A stretch of 64,000 bases of DNA from Paenibacillus azoreducens (GTDB lineage: Bacteria > Bacillota > Bacilli > Paenibacillales > Paenibacillaceae), in NCBI RefSeq assembly GCF_021654775.1, contig NZ_AP025343.1, positions 4,369,501 through 4,433,500 of the forward strand, given 5' to 3'. Position 1 is the first letter of the stretch. The number at the start of each line of letters is the position of its first letter. The notes under the pieces were generated by a model. The model was not told the DNA's origin, made no database searches, and was given only the letters and a program-made list of their open reading frames with translations. Shown in pieces: positions 17,579 through 25,711 of this stretch. The position numbers were made by a program, and so were the translations under genes.

Positions 17579-19507
17579 CTAAACCATCACCCTTTTCAGT
17601 TTTTGAATATATCTGGTGCTGACCAGCAGGAAATACAGCGTCTGGGCTGCAAGAAATGCCGCCGAAGCGATTAGGACAGGCTGATTGACGTCATCCAAAC
17701 CAAATCCTTCCCGCACCCGGTTTAACACCACAAGTGTCTGGATTGCCGAGACGATTATCGGCGTAAAAAACAATACCGCAATTTGAATCGCCGATGATTT
17801 GCCCATTTCGCCCGGCTGCAGGCCGATTTTGGACATGGCGGTGTACATCTCTTGATCCTGCCGGAGTTCGGAATGAAGTTTGAAGTAGAGGAAGCTGGCC
17901 GAACAGACCGATAGCAAGGAAGCGATAAACACGCCGACGAAGCTCATCATCGCTACCCCTTGTTCTTGCATGGCATACCTTCCCCCGCGGCTATCCAGAA
18001 GATTGGCCGAGTGTTCTACGGAATTCTGTTTATACGCCCATTGTTGAAGCTCCAGGCCTAGCTTGTACTCCTGATCCTCTCTTCCCGGTTTGCCCGCATT
18101 GGTCCAGGCAGGAACCATATAAATGTACACGTCGTTGATCCGATAGCTTTTATTTTCCGGAATTTGTTTTGTCAGCTTTTCATAAACCGGACGGGATACG
18201 ACGAGCATATTCGTACCGGACAAGGGCGAAACCTCCTGTTTTGTCCGGATCTCCTTCATGATCTGCAGCTGCAGATCCGGATCCGCAAGCTTCACAGCGG
18301 AATTTTTGCCCCAATCCGGATTATTGCGCGCTTCATTATCGGATTGCACCAGCACGGCCTGATCACCCTGTAGAGAACTTGCTGCATCCAGCCCAAGCGC
18401 CTTCGCAATCTTTAAGTAAGTATCCGCCGGAACGATCGCAACTTCCGGTGTACGACCGGAGGCTTTGGCAGCAAAAGATTCCGTCCGGAACATTTGATAT
18501 TCGATGCCTGTTTCGTCCAACTTTTGCCCAATCACCATTAGATCATTTTCTCCCCGGCTTGGATCATTCAAGAAAAAACGGATTGCATAAGGGTTATTTT
18601 CGTATGCCCTCAGGTTGCCCAAATTCACGGACATGACAAAAGCGACAGCCATGCAGCAAATAGCGGTCACGACGGTAACCATAAACAGAACCCGCGCGTT
18701 ATCCTTGATTTTATAAGCCATTTCAGAAATCCAGATCAAGCGGGTACCCTTCCAGGTCAAGCGGCGGCTTTTTTTGAGCATGCGGAACACTAGAACCGTG
18801 ATCTGCGTGTAGAAGAAGTACGTTCCGGCAATTCCCGTCGCTGCGGCGATCGCGAGGTTTTTATCGACCGTATAGTAGCCTGCCGCCAGAAGCAAAATGC
18901 CGAACAAGGAAACCCCAATGGACACCCTCGGTTCTTTTTTCGGTTTGCTTGAACCTTTCAGCAGCTCCAGCACGCGGCTTTGATTGATAAAAAACAAGGT
19001 AAAGGCCGAGATGACTACAAATAAAAGGATAAACGAGCCTGCCGTCAGCAGGATTGCTTTTGCAGGAAAATATAATCCAAGTTCCTCGATGCCGATCATG
19101 CGGGCGCTCAGCGTCAAAAAAAGCTTGGAGAGCAACAGGCCTGCCAGCATCCCGGCGATGATCGAGAGAGCCCCAATCAGCATGTTTTCAACGAAAACCA
19201 ATCTGCTTATCTGACCTCGAGTCCCCCCAAGTATCGTCAAAATGCCGAATTCTTTATTTCTTGCCTTCAGAAAGATTCCGATCGAGTAAAGCACAAATAA
19301 AAATGCAAAAATGTAGATGACATATTCCATGATTCTCATGACCATCTGCACGTTGGACCCCAGCTCGGTCCGGTCGATATCCGGATGGAAAATAAACAGC
19401 GCATACGTAAAGAAAACCATGACCATAAAACAGCTGCTTAAAAAATAGGCAAAATACGCGCGTGAATTCCGTTTGACATTGTTAAACGCGAACTGAAGAA
19501 AGCTCAT
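17579..19507 (-). CDS. BceB-like ABC transporter permease (FtsX domains)
   Basis: 642 residues from ATG 19507 (MSFLQFAFNNVKRNSRAYFAYFLSS), overlapping the ATPase gene by 26 bp; the longer frame reads the ATPase out of frame. Ten predicted helices with the large extracellular loop between helices VII and VIII (about residues 310-520) that typifies BceB proteins and senses bacitracin, lantibiotics or similar peptides. FtsX-type regions lie at the N-terminal helices II-IV and the C-terminal helices. With the adjacent ATPase it frees lipid-II-cycle targets from antibiotic and signals to the BceS-like kinase at 20671. Confidence 0.92.
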   Translation of the reverse strand: MSFLQFAFNNVKRNSRAYFAYFLSSCFMVMVFFTYALFIFHPDIDRTELGSNVQMVMRIMEYVIYIFAFLFVLYSIGIFLKARNKEFGILTILGGTRGQISRLVFVENMLIGALSIIAGMLAGLLLSKLFLTLSARMIGIEELGLYFPAKAILLTAGSFILLFVVISAFTLFFINQSRVLELLKGSSKPKKEPRVSIGVSLFGILLLAAGYYTVDKNLAIAAATGIAGTYFFYTQITVLVFRMLKKSRRLTWKGTRLIWISEMAYKIKDNARVLFMVTVVTAICCMAVAFVMSVNLGNLRAYENNPYAIRFFLNDPSRGENDLMVIGQKLDETGIEYQMFRTESFAAKASGRTPEVAIVPADTYLKIAKALGLDAASSLQGDQAVLVQSDNEARNNPDWGKNSAVKLADPDLQLQIMKEIRTKQEVSPLSGTNMLVVSRPVYEKLTKQIPENKSYRINDVYIYMVPAWTNAGKPGREDQEYKLGLELQQWAYKQNSVEHSANLLDSRGGRYAMQEQGVAMMSFVGVFIASLLSVCSASFLYFKLHSELRQDQEMYTAMSKIGLQPGEMGKSSAIQIAVLFFTPIIVSAIQTLVVLNRVREGFGLDDVNQPVLIASAAFLAAQTLYFLLVSTRYIQKLKRVMV

Positions 19508-20255
19508 GCGCGTTACCTCCCAAATACGAAAGCATGTCGATGATTTTCTGGAAAAAGGTTTGGCGGCTGTCGCCCCGGCGGATTTCACCCGAAAGCTTTC
19601 CGTCTTTGATGAACACCACGCGATGGCAATAACTCGCTGCCAGCGGATCATGCGTCACCAGCATCATCGTTACGCCGTCGTCGGCATTCAGCTTTTCCAT
19701 GGTCTCCATGACCGTCTTCGAGGAAGCCGAATCCAATGCGCCCGTGGGCTCATCCGCAAGTAAAAGCGACGGCTCGGGAATGATGGCGCGCGCGATGGCG
19801 GCACGCTGTCTCTGTCCTCCGGATATTTCATACACCCTTTTGTTCAAAATCTCTTGAATGCCAAGCCGGGTCGCGATTTGCTCCAGCTTCGCTTCCATCG
19901 TCTGCAGATCCGCCTTATCCAGCGTAAGCGGCAGCACAATATTTTCCGCCACCGTCAGCGTGTCGAGCAGATTGAAATCCTGGAATACGAACCCCAGCTC
20001 GCGTCTCCTGAACAGGGACAGTTCTTTTTTCTTCAGAACATGCGGGTTGCTGCCGTTGATCAGCACGGTACCCGAGCTTGGCGTATCAATCGTGGACACC
20101 ATGTTCAGCAGAGTGGTTTTGCCGCTCCCGGACGGTCCCATCACGCCTACGAACTCTCCTTTTTGAATCGTTAATTCAATATCGGTCAAGGCCCTTGTGA
20201 TCACTTTGCCCGGATACACTTTGCTGAGGCCGGTTACTTTTAAAATATCACTCAT
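19482..20255 (-). CDS. BceA-like ABC transporter ATPase
   Basis: 257 residues. Walker A GPSGSGKTT, Q-loop FVFQDFNLLDTLTVAENI, signature ISGGQRQRAAIARAI, Walker B SLLLADEPTGALD, switch His MLVTHD; this is the MacB/LolD/BceA subclass. It powers the FtsX-type permease encoded next, with which it overlaps. The gene starts an operon whose upstream region carries a perfect AACCTTA-N8-TAAGGTT repeat, the probable site for the BceR-like regulator. Confidence 0.93.
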   Translation of the reverse strand: MSDILKVTGLSKVYPGKVITRALTDIELTIQKGEFVGVMGPSGSGKTTLLNMVSTIDTPSSGTVLINGSNPHVLKKKELSLFRRRELGFVFQDFNLLDTLTVAENIVLPLTLDKADLQTMEAKLEQIATRLGIQEILNKRVYEISGGQRQRAAIARAIIPEPSLLLADEPTGALDSASSKTVMETMEKLNADDGVTMMLVTHDPLAASYCHRVVFIKDGKLSGEIRRGDSRQTFFQKIIDMLSYLGGNAHELSSVRV

Positions 20256-20440
20256 CCTCGTTCTCCTTCCTGTATCTATTAAGTTGAAACGATGGTCATA
20301 CGGATGAAGGCGGCCCTTTTTTAGAATATCGAACCCTCTTGCCTATTCCTTCTCCTCTTCTTTAGTCAACTTATATAGCTTCTCTATGTATCCCACTTTA
20401 TAGCATTGGCGCTTTGCTTACTATGGATTCCCCTTAAACC

Positions 20441-20462
20441 AACCTTAAAGATTTGTAAGGTT
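20441..20462 (-). promoter_or_regulatory. Putative BceR-type operator upstream of the bceAB-like genes
   Basis: AACCTTA (20441-20447) and TAAGGTT (20456-20462) form a perfect inverted repeat with an 8-bp spacer, about 180 bp before the ATPase start. Bce-type transporters are normally activated by their own response regulator from such upstream repeats. Confidence 0.6.
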
Positions 20463-20502
20463 CTGTTCGGTATGATGTCATAACTCAGCCAAAATAAAAT
20501 AA

Positions 20503-20618
20503 CCCCACAAAGAGTATCGGAAAGAAGTAAGGGCGCCTCTCAAAGAGGGGCGCTTTTGCGGAGCAAAAGTACTGAGTGGGGCCTGCGCTTTGATGCTTAT
20601 TCCTATTACTTTCCGGGG
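20503..20618 (+). repeat. Nested hairpin repeat, family 3, long copy
   Basis: The left end CCCCACAAAG and right end TACTTTCCGGGG, with the shared core GATGCTTATTCC, match the 52-bp element at 59687-59738. Here about 60 bp carrying GCGCCTC/GAGGGGCGC and CTTTTGCGGAGCAAAAG hairpins sits between the left end and the core. Confidence 0.6.
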
Positions 20619-20670
20619 ACTTAAATAGAGCGCTATTCGTTATCGAGAGCGCCCTTTTGATCCATATACT

Positions 20671-21657
20671 TCACTTTTCAAACGTAAACCGAACCGTCGT
20701 CCCCTCGCCGGGTTCCGACTCCAACTCGATTTGGTGATCCAGCTTCAAGCATACTTCCCGTACCAGAAACAATCCCATGCCTGTCGATTCGTGATATTGT
20801 CTCCCTTGGTTGCCTGTAAAATAAGGCTCGAATACCCGGCCCAAATCCTCTTTGGCAATCCCGATTCCTTCATCCCTGATCTCCAAAACCGTATGCGGTC
20901 CCTGCCCATAAGCTATGAAAACAACTTTTCCCCCTTCCTCAATCGAATAATTCACCGCGTTGACGATCACCTGACCAAGAATAAAAGCCAGCCATTTGGC
21001 ATCGCTTATGATGCTTAGATCGGCAGGAACCCTGATTTCCGGGTAAATCCCCTTGCGGATAAACCACTGACGATTTACCGCAACGGCCTGCTCCACCGCA
21101 TCCCGCAGCGGAATGCTTTCCACCTTGAAATCCTGTTCAAACTTGTCCAGTCTGGAGGTATATAGTGCCATCTCCAGCCCTTTTCTCAGTCTGTCGATTT
21201 CCTCCTGCATTCCATCCGCCGCCTCATCTTCAATGTCCAAATCCTGCAGCGTGAGCTGAAGAACGGAAACCGGAGTTTTCATTTGGTGAACCCAACGGTT
21301 GATGAAGGCGGTATGATTATCCAGCTTCTGCCGCGTATCATACAGTTCATTTTTGTACATTTGGAATTGATGGCGGAGCAGATCGGTTACGGCGGCGGCC
21401 ATCGGCGTTTCTCCCAGGTCGCCCAGCGCTTGGTCCATTTCGGCCAGCGATGATTCAAGCCTCGCATACAATTTTCTTTGACTGTAGTAACGGAAGGCCA
21501 GATATAACAGCAGTACGGCAAAGCTCAGTAAAGCGCCGTAAACGACGGTAAACGCGGCATGATCCGGGACCGCAAGCCAATACCACAAGCCGATCAGCAT
21601 CATCTGTCCCGCGTAAAATAGCAGCAGCGGCAGCTGCTCACGTATGAACAGTCTCAT
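20671..21657 (-). CDS. BceS-like intramembrane-sensing histidine kinase
   Basis: 328 residues. Two N-terminal helices (about 12-30 and 37-57) with almost no external loop, the hallmark of intramembrane-sensing kinases that take their signal from the BceB permease. The H-box is FINRWVHQMKTPVS, the N-box VIVNAVNYSIEEGG, then RDEGIGIAKEDL and STGMGLFLVREVCLK. It overlaps the regulator gene by 4 bp. Location beside the BceAB-like transporter and the domain type together support a bacitracin- or lantibiotic-responsive module. Confidence 0.93.
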   Translation of the reverse strand: MRLFIREQLPLLLFYAGQMMLIGLWYWLAVPDHAAFTVVYGALLSFAVLLLYLAFRYYSQRKLYARLESSLAEMDQALGDLGETPMAAAVTDLLRHQFQMYKNELYDTRQKLDNHTAFINRWVHQMKTPVSVLQLTLQDLDIEDEAADGMQEEIDRLRKGLEMALYTSRLDKFEQDFKVESIPLRDAVEQAVAVNRQWFIRKGIYPEIRVPADLSIISDAKWLAFILGQVIVNAVNYSIEEGGKVVFIAYGQGPHTVLEIRDEGIGIAKEDLGRVFEPYFTGNQGRQYHESTGMGLFLVREVCLKLDHQIELESEPGEGTTVRFTFEK

Positions 21658-22361
21658 TTTTCAGCATATCCTTCCAGCTTCAGCTTGTAGCCCGCACCGC
21701 GAACAGTTTCCACCGGCTCGGCTAATCCTAGCTCGCTCAGCTTCTTTCGGATTCTTGTAATGTATACGTTCAAGGTATTATCATCGATAAAATGCTTGTC
21801 CTCCCACATTAAATCCAGCAGGCGCCCACGGCTGACAATGCGGTCGGTCTTTTTCATGAGCGCTTCAACCAGCACCGATTCTTTTTGCGTGAGTTCAACC
21901 GTTTCGCCGCGGTAGGTCAATATAAACCGTTCCGGATACAACACCAGCCCCGATGTTTCCACGGTTCGTTCTTCCGTTCTGGCGGAATAGGAACCGTATG
22001 CCCTCCGCAGATGACTGCGGATCTTGGCGACGACCACATCGTAATAAAAAGGTTTCGTGATGTAGTCGTCGGCTCCGTTCTCCAGCGCCATCACCTGGTC
22101 CATCTCGCTTTCTCTGGCCGATATAAACAGAACTGGACAGGTGGACAGCGACCGGATTTGCCTGCACCAATAAAATCCGTCAAACATCGGCAAGTTCACG
22201 TCCAGCAAAACCAAATGCGGCCCTATCTCTTTGAACTCATCCAAAACATGGGCAAAGTCCGCCACCCTGAAAGCCGTATAACCATATTTCTCAATATGCG
22301 TTTTTAATAGAGAAGCAATTTTGGCATCGTCCTCAATAATCAGTATTTTCACTTGATCCAC
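21654..22361 (-). CDS. BceR-like response regulator (OmpR family)
   Basis: 235 residues. Receiver with EDDAKI, phospho-acceptor LVLLDVNLPMFDG, VLFISARE and KPFYYDV; the C-terminal winged helix has LTQKESVLVEALMKK and NTLNVYITRIRKKL. It is the first gene of the kinase operon. It likely activates the transporter genes through the repeat at 20441-20462. The absence of a separate repeat before this gene suggests its own expression is less tightly controlled, as in B. subtilis bceRS. Confidence 0.93.
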   Translation of the reverse strand: MDQVKILIIEDDAKIASLLKTHIEKYGYTAFRVADFAHVLDEFKEIGPHLVLLDVNLPMFDGFYWCRQIRSLSTCPVLFISARESEMDQVMALENGADDYITKPFYYDVVVAKIRSHLRRAYGSYSARTEERTVETSGLVLYPERFILTYRGETVELTQKESVLVEALMKKTDRIVSRGRLLDLMWEDKHFIDDNTLNVYITRIRKKLSELGLAEPVETVRGAGYKLKLEGYAEK

Positions 22362-22511
22362 GGTCTTACCTCCATTCTCGCCCCATTCGCGGATTGTGAA
22401 TCTCTTTTATATCAAATCAGCCAACCGATTCATATCATATACAAAAGTTCTTCGCACGCGCAAAACATGCTTCCGCGATGTGCGGATGATGCGGAAGAAG
22501 GGGATGACAAC

Positions 22512-23045
22512 ATGGTCAATTTCAAGATCTTCAACAAATCCAGCCTGCCTCTGTACACGCAAAACGTCAATACGTACACATCGCCCGGCATCGGTTCGCT
22601 CCCAAGTTCCAGTGCCGCGTCGGCCGGGGCTTCTTTTACCTTGACATCAGGCAGCGTCACCGTTCCGATTTCGCAAAACCTTCTGCTTCAAATCAGCAAC
22701 CCTGCTGGAAGCGGTAAAACGGTCTACGCTTCCAGTATCTCCGGAGGGTCTACGGCTGCGGCCACAGTGAATGTGTATTCCGGCGGCACGATTACTGGAG
22801 GGACGACACCTACGCCTCAAAATAATCTGTTTGGAAGCACGATCACCTCCATCGTAACGACACATCAAAACAACGGAACCCTCGGCGGCAGCCCGGTGCT
22901 TTACATCAACGTTCCCGTTACGGCCGGACTGTACTCGATTAGTTTGAACGGTTCGCTCGTCGTCCCCCCTGGCCAAACATTGACGATCACTCTTGGAACA
23001 GGCGCGCTGACGGGCTCGATCAATCTTTCCTGGTGGGAAGCTTAA
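22512..23045 (+). CDS. Ser/Thr/Gly-rich beta protein, paralog A, unknown function
   Basis: 177 residues from ATG 22512, 9 nt after an AAGGGG box; the open frame extends upstream without an RBS. It begins VNFKIFNKSSLPLYTQNVNTY and ends GSINLSWWEA. The composition is rich in Ser, Thr, Gly and Ala, with almost no charge or Cys, and strand-like alternation. Internal marks shared with the next gene are ISNPAGSGKTVYASSISGG, TPTPQNNLFGSTIT and VVPPGQTLTIT. No signal peptide. The look is that of a self-assembling beta-sandwich, as in fibres, spore-surface or tail-like proteins, but the family is not recognised. Confidence 0.75.
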   Translation: MVNFKIFNKSSLPLYTQNVNTYTSPGIGSLPSSSAASAGASFTLTSGSVTVPISQNLLLQISNPAGSGKTVYASSISGGSTAAATVNVYSGGTITGGTTPTPQNNLFGSTITSIVTTHQNNGTLGGSPVLYINVPVTAGLYSISLNGSLVVPPGQTLTITLGTGALTGSINLSWWEA

Positions 23046-23083
23046 GAGCTGCAGCTAATGGCGAACAATAAGGAGGAAAATAC

Positions 23084-23662
23084 ATGCCTAATCATTTCGT
23101 CTTTGACAAATCCAGCCGGCCTGTCTACACAAATCTTACCAATACGTATAAATCGCCCGGAACGGTTGCGCTTCCGGAGACCGGTGCGGGAGCAGCCGGC
23201 AATCTTTATGCAGCAAGCGCCACAAACTCGGCGACGCTTGCTCTAGGCGGTACTGTTGCGATCACCCTGCAAGTCGCAAATCCAGCCGGCAGCGGTAAAA
23301 CGCTTTACGTCTCCAGAATTGCGGGCGGGGTTACCGTGGCGCTTAACCTGCTTTCATCCTTTACCGGCACGCTGACGCTCACGAAAGGAGGAACGTTAAC
23401 TTCCCCGACGACACTTACTCCCGTTAACAGTAATTTTGCGAGCACCAATACAAGCGTTATGACTGTCCATTCCTCAACTTCCGCGCCGAATGGAGGCACT
23501 GCCTTCTTTAGCATTCCTCTGCAAGCCGGTCCTTTCCTTTATGATGAAGCCGGAGGCTATGTCGTACCGCCGGGACAGACGATTACAATGTCAGTCAGCG
23601 GCTCCCTATCCGTAACCGGAGTCGTCGGCACAACCGCCGATCTGGTCTGGTGGGAAGCCTGA
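23084..23662 (+). CDS. Ser/Thr/Gly-rich beta protein, paralog B, unknown function
   Basis: 192 residues, ATG after a good AAGGAGG box. It shares the framework of the previous gene: FVFDKSSRPVYTNLTNTYKS near the start, VANPAGSGKTLYVSRIAGG, TLTPVNSNFASTNTS, VVPPGQTITMSVSGSL and the same WWEA end. It lies 38 bp after its paralog, so the two are probably cotranscribed and may form a heteromeric assembly (inference). No signal peptide, membrane helix or catalytic motif is visible. A spore or surface appendage role is a guess from composition only. Confidence 0.78.
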   Translation: MPNHFVFDKSSRPVYTNLTNTYKSPGTVALPETGAGAAGNLYAASATNSATLALGGTVAITLQVANPAGSGKTLYVSRIAGGVTVALNLLSSFTGTLTLTKGGTLTSPTTLTPVNSNFASTNTSVMTVHSSTSAPNGGTAFFSIPLQAGPFLYDEAGGYVVPPGQTITMSVSGSLSVTGVVGTTADLVWWEA

Positions 23663-23678
23663 ACCGAAGGGCTGGGCT

Positions 23679-24584
23679 TTACGTCGATCCGGATCCCGTT
23701 TGCTGTGACGGCTGCCAGCCTGTCAGCCACTCTTTGGCGCAGCGGATCAGCTGTTTCGTTGCCGGGGCGCTGCTTTTGGCCGTGTTCAAGGCAATGCCGA
23801 GCGACCGGAAGCTTCGGTCTTCCAGCTCAAGCGCGACAATAGGGCTTGTTCTTGCCTGCAAAATCATTTCCGGTAAAATGCTGATACCCAGCCCGTTCTC
23901 TACCATGGCGATGATGGCGTAATCGTCCGACGCCTGAAAGGGGACAGGCGGTTTGATCCTGCCTTTGCGCAATACGCGCCGGACATCATAGTCGCTCCCT
24001 TCCTTCGGCATGATAAAAGGAATGTCGGCGATTTGGCTGTAGCGCACATAAGGCTGCGAGGCCAGCGGATGACCGGGAGGCACCACGCATAACATCCGGT
24101 CGCGGTGCAGCGGGATAATATGAAAGGAATCCATGGTCGGAAGGGACACGAACCCCAGATCGATTTCTCCATTAAGCAGCCATTCCTCGATTTCGTGATA
24201 GTCCCCTTCATACAGCTTAATTTCAATGTTCGGGTGTTGGCTTAAAAATTGCCTGATGATTCCCGGCAGCCACTGCATCGATATGCTCGTAAAGGTGCCG
24301 ATCCGGATCGTACCGATCTCAATTCCGTTAATCAAGGAGACCTCTTGCTTCAATTGCTCTTGAACAAGAAGCATGTCCCGGATATATTTCAAGACGCGCT
24401 GCCCATTGTCCGTAAGCTTAACGCCGGACCGGCTTCGGCTGAGCAAAGAAAACCCAAACTCCGACTCCAGGCTGCGAATCGCGTGGCTGACGCCGGACTG
24501 CGTTAAACCAAGCACTTCTGCGGCTTTGGTTAAGCTGCCCAGCTCAACCACCCGCTGCAGTATCTCATATTTGATCAAACTCAT
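23679..24584 (-). CDS. LysR-family transcriptional regulator
   Basis: 301 residues. The N-terminal winged helix-turn-helix is LGSLTKAAEVLGLTQSGVSHAIRSLESEFG; the effector-binding domain spans about 90-295. It is divergent from an EamA transporter 153 bp away, the usual arrangement in which a LysR protein controls a neighbouring exporter in response to a metabolite. It ends 16 bp from the stop of the convergent beta protein with no obvious terminator between. Confidence 0.92.
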   Translation of the reverse strand: MSLIKYEILQRVVELGSLTKAAEVLGLTQSGVSHAIRSLESEFGFSLLSRSRSGVKLTDNGQRVLKYIRDMLLVQEQLKQEVSLINGIEIGTIRIGTFTSISMQWLPGIIRQFLSQHPNIEIKLYEGDYHEIEEWLLNGEIDLGFVSLPTMDSFHIIPLHRDRMLCVVPPGHPLASQPYVRYSQIADIPFIMPKEGSDYDVRRVLRKGRIKPPVPFQASDDYAIIAMVENGLGISILPEMILQARTSPIVALELEDRSFRSLGIALNTAKSSAPATKQLIRCAKEWLTGWQPSQQTGSGST

Positions 24585-24624
24585 GTCTTGTTTCCATCCC
24601 TTGAAATTCCTTTTTTCTTTTTAC

Positions 24625-24639
24625 ATGAATTTTTCTCAT
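24625..24639. promoter_or_regulatory. LysR-type binding site candidate
   Basis: ATGA-N7-TCAT in the divergent LysR/EamA intergenic region has the T-N11-A form typical of LysR recognition. Short, so tentative. Confidence 0.35.
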
Positions 24640-24737
24640 GTTAACAATGATAAACATTCAATTTTCTTATCTTAGAATACCATTTATACTGATTCAGGCA
24701 CAATCTTGATTATAGAAAAAAGGCTGGGACACTTTTG

Positions 24738-25640
24738 ATGAAACAACACAAAGCGGATTTAATCATTCTTTTGGTCACCTTGTTTTGGGGAACTTCGTAT
24801 TTATTTATGAAAATCGGTCTGGATACGCTGCAACCTTTCAATTTGATCCTGCTTCGGTTCGGCGTGGCTTTTATAGCGGCAGGCTGTTTATTTTATAAAA
24901 GGATACTGCATGCGAGCCGTAAAACCATCCATTACTCTTTGCTGCTGGGAAGCCTTCTGTTTGGGCATTTTGCCTGCATCACAGTCGGCCTTCGCAGCAC
25001 CTCGACTTCAAACGCAGGATTTCTCATGAGCTTGACGGTTATTTTCGTGCCTATATTAACTGCCTTGTTCATGAAGAACAAACCCGGGAAACGGATCATC
25101 GCCGGTATCGCAGTGGCCGTTGTCGGCATTGGGCTGCTTACATTAAAACCGCATACCGCCTTACAGTCCGGGGATGTCTGGTGCATCCTTGCCGCCTTGC
25201 TGTTTGCCATACATATCATCATCACGGGGCACGCCGCAAAGAAAACCGACTCGATCGGTTCGGGCATTCTTCAGCTTGGCTTTACCGCATTCTTCGGGCT
25301 TATCTTCTCCCTGCTGTTCGAGAAACCCGAACTGCCTGCTACGACTTCCGGCTGGATGTCGGTACTGGCCCTAGGCGTGTTTTGCAGCGCGGTCGGCTTC
25401 GTTTTGCAGGCTATTGCCCAAAAATATACGTCGCCAACCCATACCGGACTTATCTTCGCACTGGAACCCGTTGTCGCGACCGTATGCGGAATTGCTTTCA
25501 TGGAAGAAACGATCACGCTGCAGGGATATATCGGCGCAGTCCTTGTCCTTCTTGGCGTTGCATTTTCCGAGATCGATTTCCGCAAGTTATGGCCTGGACG
25601 AAAACGGCAAACGCTGCTTCATATCCATGACGTCAAATAG
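24738..25640 (+). CDS. EamA/DMT-family transporter
   Basis: 300 residues from ATG 24738. Ten hydrophobic helices in two EamA repeats: the first starts LIILLVTLFWGTSYLFMKIGLD, the second about residue 150 (WCILAALLFAIHIIITGHAA). The C-terminal repeat contains YTSPTHTGLIFALEPVVATVCGIAFMEE, a strong DMT signature. Such proteins export amino acids, metabolites or drugs. Divergent from its probable LysR regulator. Confidence 0.92.
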   Translation: MKQHKADLIILLVTLFWGTSYLFMKIGLDTLQPFNLILLRFGVAFIAAGCLFYKRILHASRKTIHYSLLLGSLLFGHFACITVGLRSTSTSNAGFLMSLTVIFVPILTALFMKNKPGKRIIAGIAVAVVGIGLLTLKPHTALQSGDVWCILAALLFAIHIIITGHAAKKTDSIGSGILQLGFTAFFGLIFSLLFEKPELPATTSGWMSVLALGVFCSAVGFVLQAIAQKYTSPTHTGLIFALEPVVATVCGIAFMEETITLQGYIGAVLVLLGVAFSEIDFRKLWPGRKRQTLLHIHDVK

Positions 25641-25653
25641 ATGTTAAACCGTC

Positions 25654-25693
25654 AAAAAGCCCCGCTTATATATTTACATAAGCGAGGCTTTTT
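25654..25693. terminator. Bidirectional terminator
   Basis: AAAAAGCC-CGCTTAT pairs with ATAAGCG-GGCTTTTT. It serves the convergent EamA and nagZ-like genes. Confidence 0.85.
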
Positions 25694-25711
25694 GGCATAT
25701 GAGCAATTCTT

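Larger units (their letters stand above)
20256..20670. other. Intergenic region between the bce-like transporter and its two-component genes
   Basis: 415 bp with no gene. It contains the inverted-repeat operator at 20441-20462 and a nested hairpin repeat at 20503-20618. Confidence 0.6.
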
